Source: Lysinibacillus_B sp042920265
GTDB taxonomy: Bacteria; Bacillota; Bacilli; Bacillales_A; Planococcaceae
DNA: 64,000 nt
Direction: 5' to 3'
NCBI RefSeq assembly: GCF_042920265.1
Contig: NZ_JBDQZI010000007.1
Location: forward strand, 124,001 to 188,000
Each line of letters begins with the position of its first letter. The first letter of the stretch is position 1. The notes under the pieces are model-generated. The model was not told the origin of the DNA. It ran no database searches and saw nothing but the letters and a program-made list of their open reading frames with translations. Positions 25,762-33,318 of this stretch are shown here, piece after piece. A program made the position numbers and the translations under genes.

Positions 25762-25835
25762 GGTTATTCGAATGGTAATATATTTTAGGATTTGCTCATT
25801 ACGAGTTAGAAACTCACCGGATAGCTCGAGAGCTT

Positions 25836-25857
25836 TTTGTAACTCGTTTGTAACTAC
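25836..25857 (+). promoter_or_regulatory. Direct repeats TTTGTAACT with 11-bp period, candidate SARP-type operator
   Basis: TTTGTAACTCG (25836-25846) is followed at once by TTTGTAACTAC (25847-25857), giving an exact 11-bp period. A possible -10 (TAAGAT, 25865-25870) starts about 9-10 bases after the second repeat, and there is no recognisable -35. SARP activators bind heptamer direct repeats with this period close to the -10. The regulator is inferred to be the BTAD protein encoded at 21843-24962. Confidence 0.55.
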
Positions 25858-25884
25858 TAATAAGTAAGATAGAATCAAAGTATT

Positions 25885-25899
25885 ATGTAAGCGCTTTAT
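25885..25899 (+). promoter_or_regulatory. CcpA cre-like site before the transporter operon
   Basis: ATGTAAGCGCTTTAT fits the cre consensus WTGNAANCGNWNNCW with one mismatch (A for the C at position 14). It lies just downstream of the inferred transcription start, a position where CcpA represses. Confidence 0.5.
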
Positions 25900-25921
25900 T
25901 TCATGTGAAGGGGGAATGAAG

Positions 25922-27175
25922 ATGAAGAAAATGTGGTCGCTTTTATTTTTATGTTTGTTCATGTTAGTGTTAGTCGCTTGTTCGGGGGATGAGGGTACAA
26001 CAAACTCTGATTCTACTTCAAATGGTAGTGATGTAGCTTCAGAAGAAGGTCAAAATGCAGCAGAAGGTGGCACAGTTAAAATTGGGGTACTTGCCTCTTT
26101 AACGGGCGCATTAGAATCCTATGGTAAGCAAACGCAGCGCGGTTTTGAGCTCGGTTTAGATTATGCTACAAACGGTACGTTAGAAGTGGAAGGCAAAAAA
26201 ATCGAAGTAGTTTGGGAAGATACAGAAACAAAACCAGAAGTAGCTGTACAGAAAGCAACAAAATTATTAGAAGATGATGGCGTAGATTTCCTAGTAGGAT
26301 CTTCTAGTTCTGGCGATACACTTGCTGTGTTACCGCTTGCGGAAGAGTACGAGAAAATTATGGTTGTAGAGCCTGCAGTAGCAGATAGTATTACAGGTTC
26401 AGAGTTTAATCCATATATTTTCCGTACGGGACGTAATTCTTCACAAGATGCGTACGCTGCTGCGGCTGCGATTGCAGGGGAAGGCGTGAAAATCGCTACA
26501 TTTGCCCCAGACTATTCATTTGGATGGGATGGTGTAAAAGCATTCAAAACAGCTGCTGAAAAGCTTGGAGCTGAAGTTGTGTTAGAAGAATATGCAGATC
26601 CAGCAGCGACGGACTTCACATCCAATATTCAAAAAATTATAGATGCCAAACCGGATTACCTATTTGTTGTGTGGGCTGGGGCAAACTCCCCATGGCAACA
26701 AATTTCAGATATGAAGGTACAAGAGAAGGGGATTAAAATATCGACAGGAGCCCCAGATATTATTGCCTTACAGTTAATGGGACCATTAGTTGGTATGGAA
26801 GGCTTTAGTGTGTACTATCACACGCTGCCTAATAATGAAGTGAATACGTGGTTAGTAGAAGAACATAAAAAACGCTATAACAATGAAGTACCTGATTTAT
26901 TTACACCAGGAGGGTTTTCAGCGGCTGTAGCCATTGTAGAGGCTTTAAAACAATCTGGTGGAGATGCAGATGGCAATACGTTAATTCCGTTAATGGAAGG
27001 CATGTCATTTGAAACACCAAAGGGTACAATGACTTTCCGTGAAGAAGACCATCAAGCATTGCAAACGATGTATTCAATCCGTTTAGAGACGGTGGAAGGT
27101 GTGGACTATCCAGTACCTGTTCTCATTCGTGAACTTTCACCTGAAGAAACAGAGCCTCCAATTATGAATGAATAA
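25922..27175 (+). CDS. Branched-chain-amino-acid-type ABC transporter, substrate-binding lipoprotein
   Basis: A 417-residue LivJ/Peripla_BP_6 family receptor. The lipoprotein signal peptide ends in the lipobox LVAC (C20 lipidated), followed by a Ser/Asp/Asn-rich linker to about residue 50. The ligand-binding domain starts at KIGVLASLTGALESYGKQTQ. ATG at 25922 is preferred over 25916 because of its spacing from GAAGGGGG. It heads an operon of an importer and four enzymes, so its ligand is probably the substrate of those enzymes rather than leucine, isoleucine or valine. That is inference; members of this receptor family also bind amides and aromatic acids. Confidence 0.9.
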   Translation: MKKMWSLLFLCLFMLVLVACSGDEGTTNSDSTSNGSDVASEEGQNAAEGGTVKIGVLASLTGALESYGKQTQRGFELGLDYATNGTLEVEGKKIEVVWEDTETKPEVAVQKATKLLEDDGVDFLVGSSSSGDTLAVLPLAEEYEKIMVVEPAVADSITGSEFNPYIFRTGRNSSQDAYAAAAAIAGEGVKIATFAPDYSFGWDGVKAFKTAAEKLGAEVVLEEYADPAATDFTSNIQKIIDAKPDYLFVVWAGANSPWQQISDMKVQEKGIKISTGAPDIIALQLMGPLVGMEGFSVYYHTLPNNEVNTWLVEEHKKRYNNEVPDLFTPGGFSAAVAIVEALKQSGGDADGNTLIPLMEGMSFETPKGTMTFREEDHQALQTMYSIRLETVEGVDYPVPVLIRELSPEETEPPIMNE

Positions 27176-27187
27176 ATGCTACACACA

Positions 27188-27255
27188 GACCGCAAAAAAA
27201 AGCGGTCTGACTCTCTTAGTCTTTCTGAACGAAAAGAAACATTAAGAGAGTCAGA
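27188..27255 (+). promoter_or_regulatory. Two overlapping hairpins between receptor and ATPase genes
   Basis: Hairpin 1 is GACCGC-A8-GCGGTC (27188-27207). Hairpin 2 is a perfect 13-bp stem TCTGACTCTCTTA/TAAGAGAGTCAGA (27206-27218 with 27243-27255) with a 24-base loop. They share two bases and so partly compete. No T-run follows, so this is not a classical terminator. It probably protects or processes the receptor mRNA and lowers expression of the downstream genes. Confidence 0.6.
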
Positions 27256-27271
27256 TCGAAGGAGGGGAAAT

Positions 27272-28045
27272 ATGGAGCCTATTTTAAAAACTACTCATTT
27301 AGGTATACAGTTTGGTGGACATAAGGCTGTGGAGGATGTGACGATTGAAATTTCTGAAAAACATTTTAAATCGATTATTGGACCAAATGGTGCGGGTAAA
27401 ACAACGTTCTTTAATTTGATTAGCGGTGAGCTACGAGCGACTACCGGGGAAGTATTTTATAAAAACCAAAATATTTCTAAGCTTTCTCCAGTAGAAAGGA
27501 CACGGTTAGGGCTCGGGCGTTCCTTTCAAATTACAAATGTATTTCCGAATTTAACTGTATTAGAAAACGTGAGATTAGCAGTGCAGTCAAAAGAACAGGT
27601 ACGATTTCACGTATTTAAACATTTCACCTCCTATAACAAAATGCTAGAAGATGCGATGAATATGCTGGAGCAGGTGATGCTTGCAAACAAAGCCTATGTA
27701 CTAGCAAGCCAATTATCGCATGGTGAAAAGAGAAAGTTAGAAATTGCCATGCTATTAGCTTTAGATACGGAAGTGTTGTTATTAGATGAGCCAACTGCAG
27801 GTATGTCATTAGAGGAAGTACCAGCGATATTAGATGTGATCCGCACAATTAAGCAAAGTGGTGAAAAAACGATTCTATTGATTGAACATAAGATGGATAT
27901 GATTTTAGACTTATCGGATTCCATCATGGTGCTATTTAATGGACGCTTATTAGCAGATGGTACACCACAGGAAATTATGAATAATGAAACAGTCCAAAAT
28001 GCGTATTTAGGAGGGCTCTACGATGAACAGCTTACTTCGACTTGA
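27272..28045 (+). CDS. ABC transporter ATPase, LivG type
   Basis: A 257-residue ATP-binding subunit. Walker A is GPNGAGKTTFFN (about 37-48). The signature is unusual, QLSHGEKRKLEIAM (about 150-163). Walker B is LLLDEPTAGM (about 167-176), and the switch histidine is in LLIEHKMDM. The frame is open upstream to 27176, but those codons lie in the hairpin region and ATG 27272 follows GGAGGGGAA. It overlaps the second ATPase gene by 23 bases. It should pair with that ATPase on the cytoplasmic side of the two permeases. Confidence 0.92.
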   Translation: MEPILKTTHLGIQFGGHKAVEDVTIEISEKHFKSIIGPNGAGKTTFFNLISGELRATTGEVFYKNQNISKLSPVERTRLGLGRSFQITNVFPNLTVLENVRLAVQSKEQVRFHVFKHFTSYNKMLEDAMNMLEQVMLANKAYVLASQLSHGEKRKLEIAMLLALDTEVLLLDEPTAGMSLEEVPAILDVIRTIKQSGEKTILLIEHKMDMILDLSDSIMVLFNGRLLADGTPQEIMNNETVQNAYLGGLYDEQLTST

Positions 28046-28730
28046 AGATGTACACACACATATTGGGCAATATCATATTTTGCAAGGCATCAATATTGAA
28101 ATTGTAGCAAATGAAGTAAATGTGCTATTAGGTCGAAATGGTGCGGGCAAAACTACAACATTAAAAACCATTATGGGCTTAACACCAGCATCCAAAGGGG
28201 CTATTCATTTTCATGAAACGAATATTACAAAAAAAATGACGTATGAAATTGCCAATATGGGCATTGGCTATGTTCCTGAAGATCAGGGGATTTTTAGTGA
28301 CTTAACAGTAGAGGAAAATTTGCGTGTGGCGATGCGAAAGGAAGACGAGCAAACACTGCAAAAAAGAGACTATGTACTTGAACTTTTCCCAGACTTAAAA
28401 ACATTTTGGAAAAAAGCTGGGGGTAAACTTTCAGGGGGGCAAAAGCAAATGCTAGCGATGGCACGGGCTTTTGTCAATGATAGTGAAATGCTATTAATTG
28501 ATGAGCCTTCCAAAGGGTTAGCCCCGATTGTGATAGAGAAAGTAATGGAAGCGATCAATGAGATGAAAAAAGCAACAACGATTGTACTCGTCGAACAAAA
28601 TTTCTTAATGGCAAGTGGGGTTGGGAATTATTATACGATTATTGATGATGGAGAGACGGTGCAATCGGGAGTGATGAAGGAGTTAATAGAGAATGAGCAA
28701 TTAAAGCGCAAATACTTAGGAATCGGATAG
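28023..28730 (+). CDS. ABC transporter ATPase, LivF type
   Basis: A 235-residue ATP-binding subunit. Walker A is GRNGAGKTTTLK (about 37-48). The signature is KLSGGQKQMLAMARA (about 136-150) and Walker B is LLIDEPSKGL (about 156-165). The block GYVPEDQGIFSDLTV is typical of LivF. Its start lies inside the end of the LivG gene, downstream of GGAGGGC, so translation is coupled. It completes the ATPase heterodimer of the importer. Confidence 0.93.
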   Translation: MNSLLRLEDVHTHIGQYHILQGINIEIVANEVNVLLGRNGAGKTTTLKTIMGLTPASKGAIHFHETNITKKMTYEIANMGIGYVPEDQGIFSDLTVEENLRVAMRKEDEQTLQKRDYVLELFPDLKTFWKKAGGKLSGGQKQMLAMARAFVNDSEMLLIDEPSKGLAPIVIEKVMEAINEMKKATTIVLVEQNFLMASGVGNYYTIIDDGETVQSGVMKELIENEQLKRKYLGIG

Positions 28731-28741
28731 GGGGGATGAGA

Positions 28742-29605
28742 ATGGAGCTAATCATTAGTTTAATCATTAATGGCTTAGCCACAGGGATGTTAATCTTCTT
28801 ATTAGCGGCTGGGGTTACATTAATTTTTGGCTTAATGGACGTACTTAACTTTGCGCATGGTGGTTTGTTCGTTTGGGGCGCTTATACCGGTATATTTGCT
28901 TATGCAGCGACAGATAGTTTTATCATCGGGATATTGATAGCGCTCGTAACGGGTGCGGTACTTGGACTAATTACAGAAAAATTGATTATTACACCTGTGT
29001 ATGGAAATCACATTCAACAAATTTTAATTACGTTAGGCTTAATGATTGTTTTATCCGAATGTATAAAAGTCGTATTTGGCCCTAATGGGATTCCTGTTAG
29101 TGTACCGCCATTGCTTGCAGGTAGCTGGGAAGTAGGCAATATTATCATTATTAAGTATCGTATTTTCATCATCGTCATTGGCTTTATTATTTACGGTATA
29201 TTCCATTATATTTTGACAAGAACGAAGATTGGTTTAATTGTCCGAGCGGGCGTTATGAATAAGGAAATGGTGCAAGCATTAGGAATCAATATTAAACGCG
29301 TGTTTTTATATGTTTTTATGGTCGGTGCAGCACTTGCGGCACTTGGTGGGGTGTTAATGGCGCCATATTCTGGTGTGATTTATGCGGAAATGGGCATGGA
29401 ATATGCGATTTTAGGTTTTATCGTTGTTGTAATCGGCGGTATGGGTAGTTATTCGGGTACATTATTAGCGGCGATTTTAGTTGGATTAGCAGGTAGCTTT
29501 ATGGCCTATTACGTACCGTATTTATCACTTGCGGTGAATATGATTATTATGGTCATTGTCCTTGTTTTCCGTCCACAAGGCTTATTTACGGTAGCGAAAG
29601 GGTGA
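28742..29605 (+). CDS. ABC transporter permease, LivH type
   Basis: A 287-residue integral membrane protein with about eight hydrophobic segments. The family's loop block is LTRTKIGLIVRAGVMNKEMV (about 160-180) and the conserved GGMGSYSGTLLAAILVGL is near 235-252. ATG at 28742 is preferred to 28736 by distance from AGGGGGG. It forms the channel with the LivM-type permease encoded next, 1 base apart. Substrate cannot be read from the permease. Confidence 0.92.
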   Translation: MELIISLIINGLATGMLIFLLAAGVTLIFGLMDVLNFAHGGLFVWGAYTGIFAYAATDSFIIGILIALVTGAVLGLITEKLIITPVYGNHIQQILITLGLMIVLSECIKVVFGPNGIPVSVPPLLAGSWEVGNIIIIKYRIFIIVIGFIIYGIFHYILTRTKIGLIVRAGVMNKEMVQALGINIKRVFLYVFMVGAALAALGGVLMAPYSGVIYAEMGMEYAILGFIVVVIGGMGSYSGTLLAAILVGLAGSFMAYYVPYLSLAVNMIIMVIVLVFRPQGLFTVAKG

Positions 29606-29606
29606 G

Positions 29607-30650
29607 ATGATGAAAAAACAATCTGCGTTTACAACCTCTAATATTGTCCTTTGTTTAATAGCTATTGCACTCATTATTTTACCGTTCATTTCAGATTCAA
29701 GAACAATGCTTATTTTACTGACACAAATATTTATTTTTGGTATTTTAGCAATGAGCTATGATTTATTGCTAGGTTTTACAGGAATTGTGTCATTTGGGCA
29801 TGCCATGTTTTTTGGACTAGGTGCTTATAGTTCAGCGATACTGCTTAATCTGTATGAAAATACAATGCTTGTTTTTATGATTTCGATTGTCATTGGTATG
29901 ATACTATCCGCTATTTTAAGCTTTTTTGTAGGGTTATTGACATTACGCTTAAAAAGTCATTATTATGCAATGTTAACACTGGCCATTTCAGGACTTTTAT
30001 TAGTCGTAGCGGAAAAATGGCGTACGATGACAAAAGGAAATGACGGCTTCACATTTCGTGCACCAGAGATTTTTCGAGATCGCATGATGTTTTACTTATT
30101 TGTATTAGCTTGTTTAATACTCCTCTTTATTATTTGTAAACGCTTTGTTAGCTCCCCTCTTGGAAGGGTTTTAATAGCAGTGCGGGAAAATGAGCAACGT
30201 ACGGCCTCATTAGGATATAAAACGTTATATTATAAAGTTATTGCTTCTATGATAGCAGGGGTAATTGCAAGCGTTGCTGGTTCATTGTACGCCGTGTCTT
30301 TACGTTTTGTGAATACGAGTGTGATGTCAATGGATATTACGTTAGATGCTCTTCTGATGACGATTATTGGTGGGGTCGGTACATTAGTCGGTCCTTTAAT
30401 TGGTGCAGCCGTTATTGAATTTGCACAACACTATTTATCGGGCTTAGCAAGAGACTATCCAATCTTTGAACGGTGGATTATTATCTTTGGGGTTATTTAC
30501 ATTTTAGCCGTCATCTTTTTCCCAAAAGGAATTGCCGGTACGTTTGCGCAAAAGTATGGAGAATGGAAAATGAAGAGAACAGTGAATCATCATCCCCCTC
30601 CAAGTAAGGTGCAGTCTATACCTGTGGATGAAAGAGGTGAGATAAAATGA
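29607..30650 (+). CDS. ABC transporter permease, LivM type
   Basis: A 347-residue integral membrane protein with about nine or ten hydrophobic segments. The family block VRENEQRTASLGYKTLYYKV (about 193-212) is the coupling region, and GGVGTLVGPLIGA is near 252-264. The hydrophilic C-terminal tail is about 30 residues. Two in-frame ATGs (29607, 29610) follow AAAGGGTGAG. Its stop overlaps the next start by 4 bases (ATGA), directly coupling transport to the enzyme genes. Confidence 0.92.
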   Translation: MMKKQSAFTTSNIVLCLIAIALIILPFISDSRTMLILLTQIFIFGILAMSYDLLLGFTGIVSFGHAMFFGLGAYSSAILLNLYENTMLVFMISIVIGMILSAILSFFVGLLTLRLKSHYYAMLTLAISGLLLVVAEKWRTMTKGNDGFTFRAPEIFRDRMMFYLFVLACLILLFIICKRFVSSPLGRVLIAVRENEQRTASLGYKTLYYKVIASMIAGVIASVAGSLYAVSLRFVNTSVMSMDITLDALLMTIIGGVGTLVGPLIGAAVIEFAQHYLSGLARDYPIFERWIIIFGVIYILAVIFFPKGIAGTFAQKYGEWKMKRTVNHHPPPSKVQSIPVDERGEIK

Positions 30651-31669
30651 ACATCGGTATTTTATCAACAGGTGTTTATTTACCTGAACTCAGGATGACA
30701 GCGGAAGAAATTAGTGCACAGTCTAATATCCCTGTTAATATTATAAAAGGGAAAATGGGCGTAATTGAAAAACCAATTCCTGCTAAATATGATCACACAG
30801 TTCAAATGGGTATTTGGGCGGCTCACAAAGCAATTGCGAAAGCGAAAATCGACCCGAAGCAGATTGATGTCATTATTTATATTGGGGAGGAACATAAAGA
30901 ATATCCGCTTTGGACAGCAGCCATTAAAATGCAGGAAGAGCTCGGGGCTAGTAATGCATGGGCATTTGACGTTCAATTACGCTGCGGAACTACGATTATG
31001 GCGATGAAGGTAGCGAAAAGCTTAATGCTTACAGATGAGTCCATTCATACCGTTCTTCTGGCAGGAGGATATCGCAATAGTGATTTGATTGACTATCACA
31101 ATGAACGAACGCGTTTTATGTTTAATTTAGCTGCAGGCGGAGGCGCGATGATTCTTCAAAAAAACCTCAATGAAAATACGGTGTTAGAAGCTGAAATGAT
31201 GACGGATGGTTCTTTTTCAGAAGATGTGGTCGTGCCAGCAGGTGGAACAAAGCAGCCGCTTACAGCTGAATTGCTTGCGCAAGGGGCATATCGTTTAGAT
31301 GTATTAGATCCTGAAGGCATGAAGATGCGTTTGGAGGAAAAATCACTGAATAATTTTATTAAAGTTATTCGTTCATCGTTAGCGAAAAGTGGCTATAGTG
31401 AGCAAGATTTAAAATATATTGCGATGTTGCATATGAAAAGGTCAGCTCATAATTACGTATTAAATACACTAGGATTGTCTGCGGCGCAATCCATTTATTT
31501 AGAGCGATACGGTCATATAGGTCAGCTTGATCAAATTTTATCACTAGAATTAGCACTGCATGAAAATAAAGTTCAACAAGGGGATATTGTCACATTAGTA
31601 AGTGCTGGGATCGGCTATGCTTGGGGAGCGATTACAATTAAATGGGGAAAGGAACATGCATATGAATAG
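30647..31669 (+). CDS. KAS III/thiolase-fold enzyme with Cys-His-His triad
   Basis: A 340-residue enzyme of the 3-oxoacyl-ACP synthase III (FabH) superfamily. The nucleophile is C113 (QLRCGTTI). The first catalytic histidine aligns as H262 (MLHMKRSAH), and the C-terminal block SAGIGYAWGAITIKW is typical. At the usual asparagine of FabH (YGN) it has histidine H290 (RYGHIGQLDQ), giving Cys-His-His as in KAS I/II. The active-site cysteine also lacks the usual small-residue NAAC context. It is unlikely to be the housekeeping FabH. The operon suggests condensation or thiolytic cleavage of an acyl-CoA from the imported compound. Reaction unknown. Confidence 0.82.
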   Translation: MNIGILSTGVYLPELRMTAEEISAQSNIPVNIIKGKMGVIEKPIPAKYDHTVQMGIWAAHKAIAKAKIDPKQIDVIIYIGEEHKEYPLWTAAIKMQEELGASNAWAFDVQLRCGTTIMAMKVAKSLMLTDESIHTVLLAGGYRNSDLIDYHNERTRFMFNLAAGGGAMILQKNLNENTVLEAEMMTDGSFSEDVVVPAGGTKQPLTAELLAQGAYRLDVLDPEGMKMRLEEKSLNNFIKVIRSSLAKSGYSEQDLKYIAMLHMKRSAHNYVLNTLGLSAAQSIYLERYGHIGQLDQILSLELALHENKVQQGDIVTLVSAGIGYAWGAITIKWGKEHAYE

Positions 31670-32564
31670 TATAGATTGTTTAAAAGAAGTACGATTATCC
31701 AATGGCGAAACGCTTGCCTATCGTGAACGGCCAGGTGGAGAACAAGTAATTCTTCTTGTACATGGAAACATGACTTCCTCGAAACATTGGGATTTATTAA
31801 TGGAAAACTTGCATGAGGGGTTCCATATTATTGCCCCTGATTTAAGGGGCTTTGGGGGTTCTAGTTACAATACACGAATTACACATATAAGTGATTTTGC
31901 TGAAGATTTAAAACGATTTGTCGATGCATTGTCATTAAAAGATTTTCATTTAGTCGGTTGGTCAACAGGGGGGATGGTATGTATGCAATATTGTGCCCTT
32001 TATCCAGAGGACTGTCATAAACTTATACTGATGGCATCAGGGTCTACACGTGGTTATCCGTTTTATGGCATGACACCTACTGGACAAATCGACATGGAGA
32101 ATCGGTTTACAACGTTACAAGAAATTGAACAGGACCCATATAAAACAAAGGCAGTACAGTATTTATATGATACAAAAAATAAGGAAGGTCTCCGGGCAAT
32201 CTGGAATGCCGCTATTTACACACATCGCCAACCACAGCCAGAGCGGTATGAGGCGTATTTAGAGGATATGTTGACACAACGAAATTTAGCGGATGTTTAT
32301 TATAGTTTAAATACGTTTAATATGAGTACTATAGATCACGAAGCGGGAAAAGGAACGGGTGAAGTAAATCATATTACACAACCCGTACTTGTGATGTATG
32401 GTGACCGAGATTTTGTGGTAGTAGAGCAAATGACAAACGAAATAATTGAAGATTTTGGCGGTAAAGCAAAAGTAGTCAAAATGGAAAACTGTGGTCACTC
32501 CCCGTTAATAGACAACTTGGAACAATTGACAAGCGAAATTGAAAAATTTTTATTGGAGGGGTAG
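31662..32564 (+). CDS. Alpha/beta-hydrolase
   Basis: A 300-residue serine hydrolase of the classical alpha/beta fold. The oxyanion region is LLVHGNMTSSKHW (about 32-43), the nucleophile S101 lies in LVGWSTGGMV, the acid is in MYGDRDFVV, and the histidine in ENCGHSPLID. The motif APDLRGFGGSS (about 58-68) is typical of the family. The frame is open back to 31602 inside the previous gene. ATG 31662 (or 31656) follows GGGGAAAGGA and gives a normal N-terminus. It overlaps the KAS-like gene by 8 bases. It may hydrolyse an ester, a thioester or a lactone; the substrate is not predictable. Confidence 0.88.
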   Translation: MNSIDCLKEVRLSNGETLAYRERPGGEQVILLVHGNMTSSKHWDLLMENLHEGFHIIAPDLRGFGGSSYNTRITHISDFAEDLKRFVDALSLKDFHLVGWSTGGMVCMQYCALYPEDCHKLILMASGSTRGYPFYGMTPTGQIDMENRFTTLQEIEQDPYKTKAVQYLYDTKNKEGLRAIWNAAIYTHRQPQPERYEAYLEDMLTQRNLADVYYSLNTFNMSTIDHEAGKGTGEVNHITQPVLVMYGDRDFVVVEQMTNEIIEDFGGKAKVVKMENCGHSPLIDNLEQLTSEIEKFLLEG

Positions 32565-32565
32565 T

Positions 32566-33306
32566 ATGCGATTACAAAACAGAGTAGCCATTATTACGGG
32601 CGGTGCAAGTGGGATTGGGTTAGTAGCGGTAAAAAAATTTATAGATGAAGGAGCTGCAGTCGTTGTAGCTGATTTTAATGAAGAAGCAGGAAAAGAACTA
32701 GTAGCTTCTTATGAGCAACATGAAAAGCCAATTTTATTTGTTCAGACGGATACATCTAAACGTCAAAGTGTAGAGGCACTTGTTCAGAAGGCTGTCGATA
32801 CGTACGGCAAAATTGATATTTTAGTAAATAATGCTGGGATCACAAAGGATGCGATGTTACACAAAATGACGGAACAGCAATTTGATGATGTGCTAAATGT
32901 TAATTTAAAGGGGGTATTTAACTGTACGCAAGCTGTTATTCCCCACATGATAGCACAAGGTTATGGCAAAATTATTAACACGTCATCTGTCAGTGGTGTT
33001 TATGGGAATGTAGGGCAAACGAATTATGCGGCAACGAAGGCAGCTTTAATTGGCATGACAAAGACATGGGCAAAGGAGTTAGGACGAAAGGGCATTAATG
33101 TAAATGCCGTAGCACCAGGCTTTACATTAACAGCAATGGTTCAAAAAATGCCTGAGGAAATATTAACGAGAATGGAATCTGTTACAGCCCTTCAGCGGTT
33201 AGGTCAACCTGAGGATATTGCTAATGCGTATTTATTTTTAGCTTCCAATGAATCAGATTATATCACAGGTCATGTTCTTCATGTCGATGGGGGTATTATG
33301 ATGTAA
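32566..33306 (+). CDS. FabG-like short-chain dehydrogenase/reductase
   Basis: A 246-residue classical SDR. The cofactor motif is TGGASGIG (about 11-18), the structural NNAG is near 88-91, and the active-site tetrad includes S in NTSSVSG, Y and K in NYAATKAAL (about 153-161). The basic-residue pattern after the first beta strand is VVADFNEEAG, where the aspartate favours NAD(H). It ends with the typical GHVLHVDGGIMM. TTGGAGGGG precedes the ATG. It is probably a beta-hydroxyacyl/ketoacyl oxidoreductase working with the KAS-like enzyme. Confidence 0.9.
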   Translation: MRLQNRVAIITGGASGIGLVAVKKFIDEGAAVVVADFNEEAGKELVASYEQHEKPILFVQTDTSKRQSVEALVQKAVDTYGKIDILVNNAGITKDAMLHKMTEQQFDDVLNVNLKGVFNCTQAVIPHMIAQGYGKIINTSSVSGVYGNVGQTNYAATKAALIGMTKTWAKELGRKGINVNAVAPGFTLTAMVQKMPEEILTRMESVTALQRLGQPEDIANAYLFLASNESDYITGHVLHVDGGIMM

Positions 33307-33318
33307 GGGGGGAGTTTG

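Larger units (their letters stand above)
25027..25807. mobile_element. MITE-like composite repeat, copy 2 (complete ends)
   Basis: This 781-base non-coding block is flanked by inverted ends: AACTCGTAATGAGCAAA at the left and TTTGCTCATTACGAGTT at the right, extended inside by ATCCTAAAA and TTTTAGGAT. TAGA on both sides (25024-25027 and about 25806-25809) may be a 4-base target duplication. Order of modules: L hairpin (25101-25198), an inverted degenerate R module (25280-25473), middle module (25524-25604), R module (25632-25761). It encodes no transposase, so any movement would need an enzyme supplied elsewhere. It lies between the BTAD regulator and the promoter of the transporter operon. Confidence 0.8.

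Noticed and set aside
25027..25807. Insertion sequence or group II intron
   Set aside because: No transposase or reverse transcriptase frame and no intron domain V-like hairpin; best described as a non-autonomous repeat.
25579..25962. 127-codon minus-strand ORF over the end of the composite element and the receptor gene leader
   Set aside because: Crosses the repeat, promoter and start of the lipoprotein gene; no ribosome site and no family resemblance.
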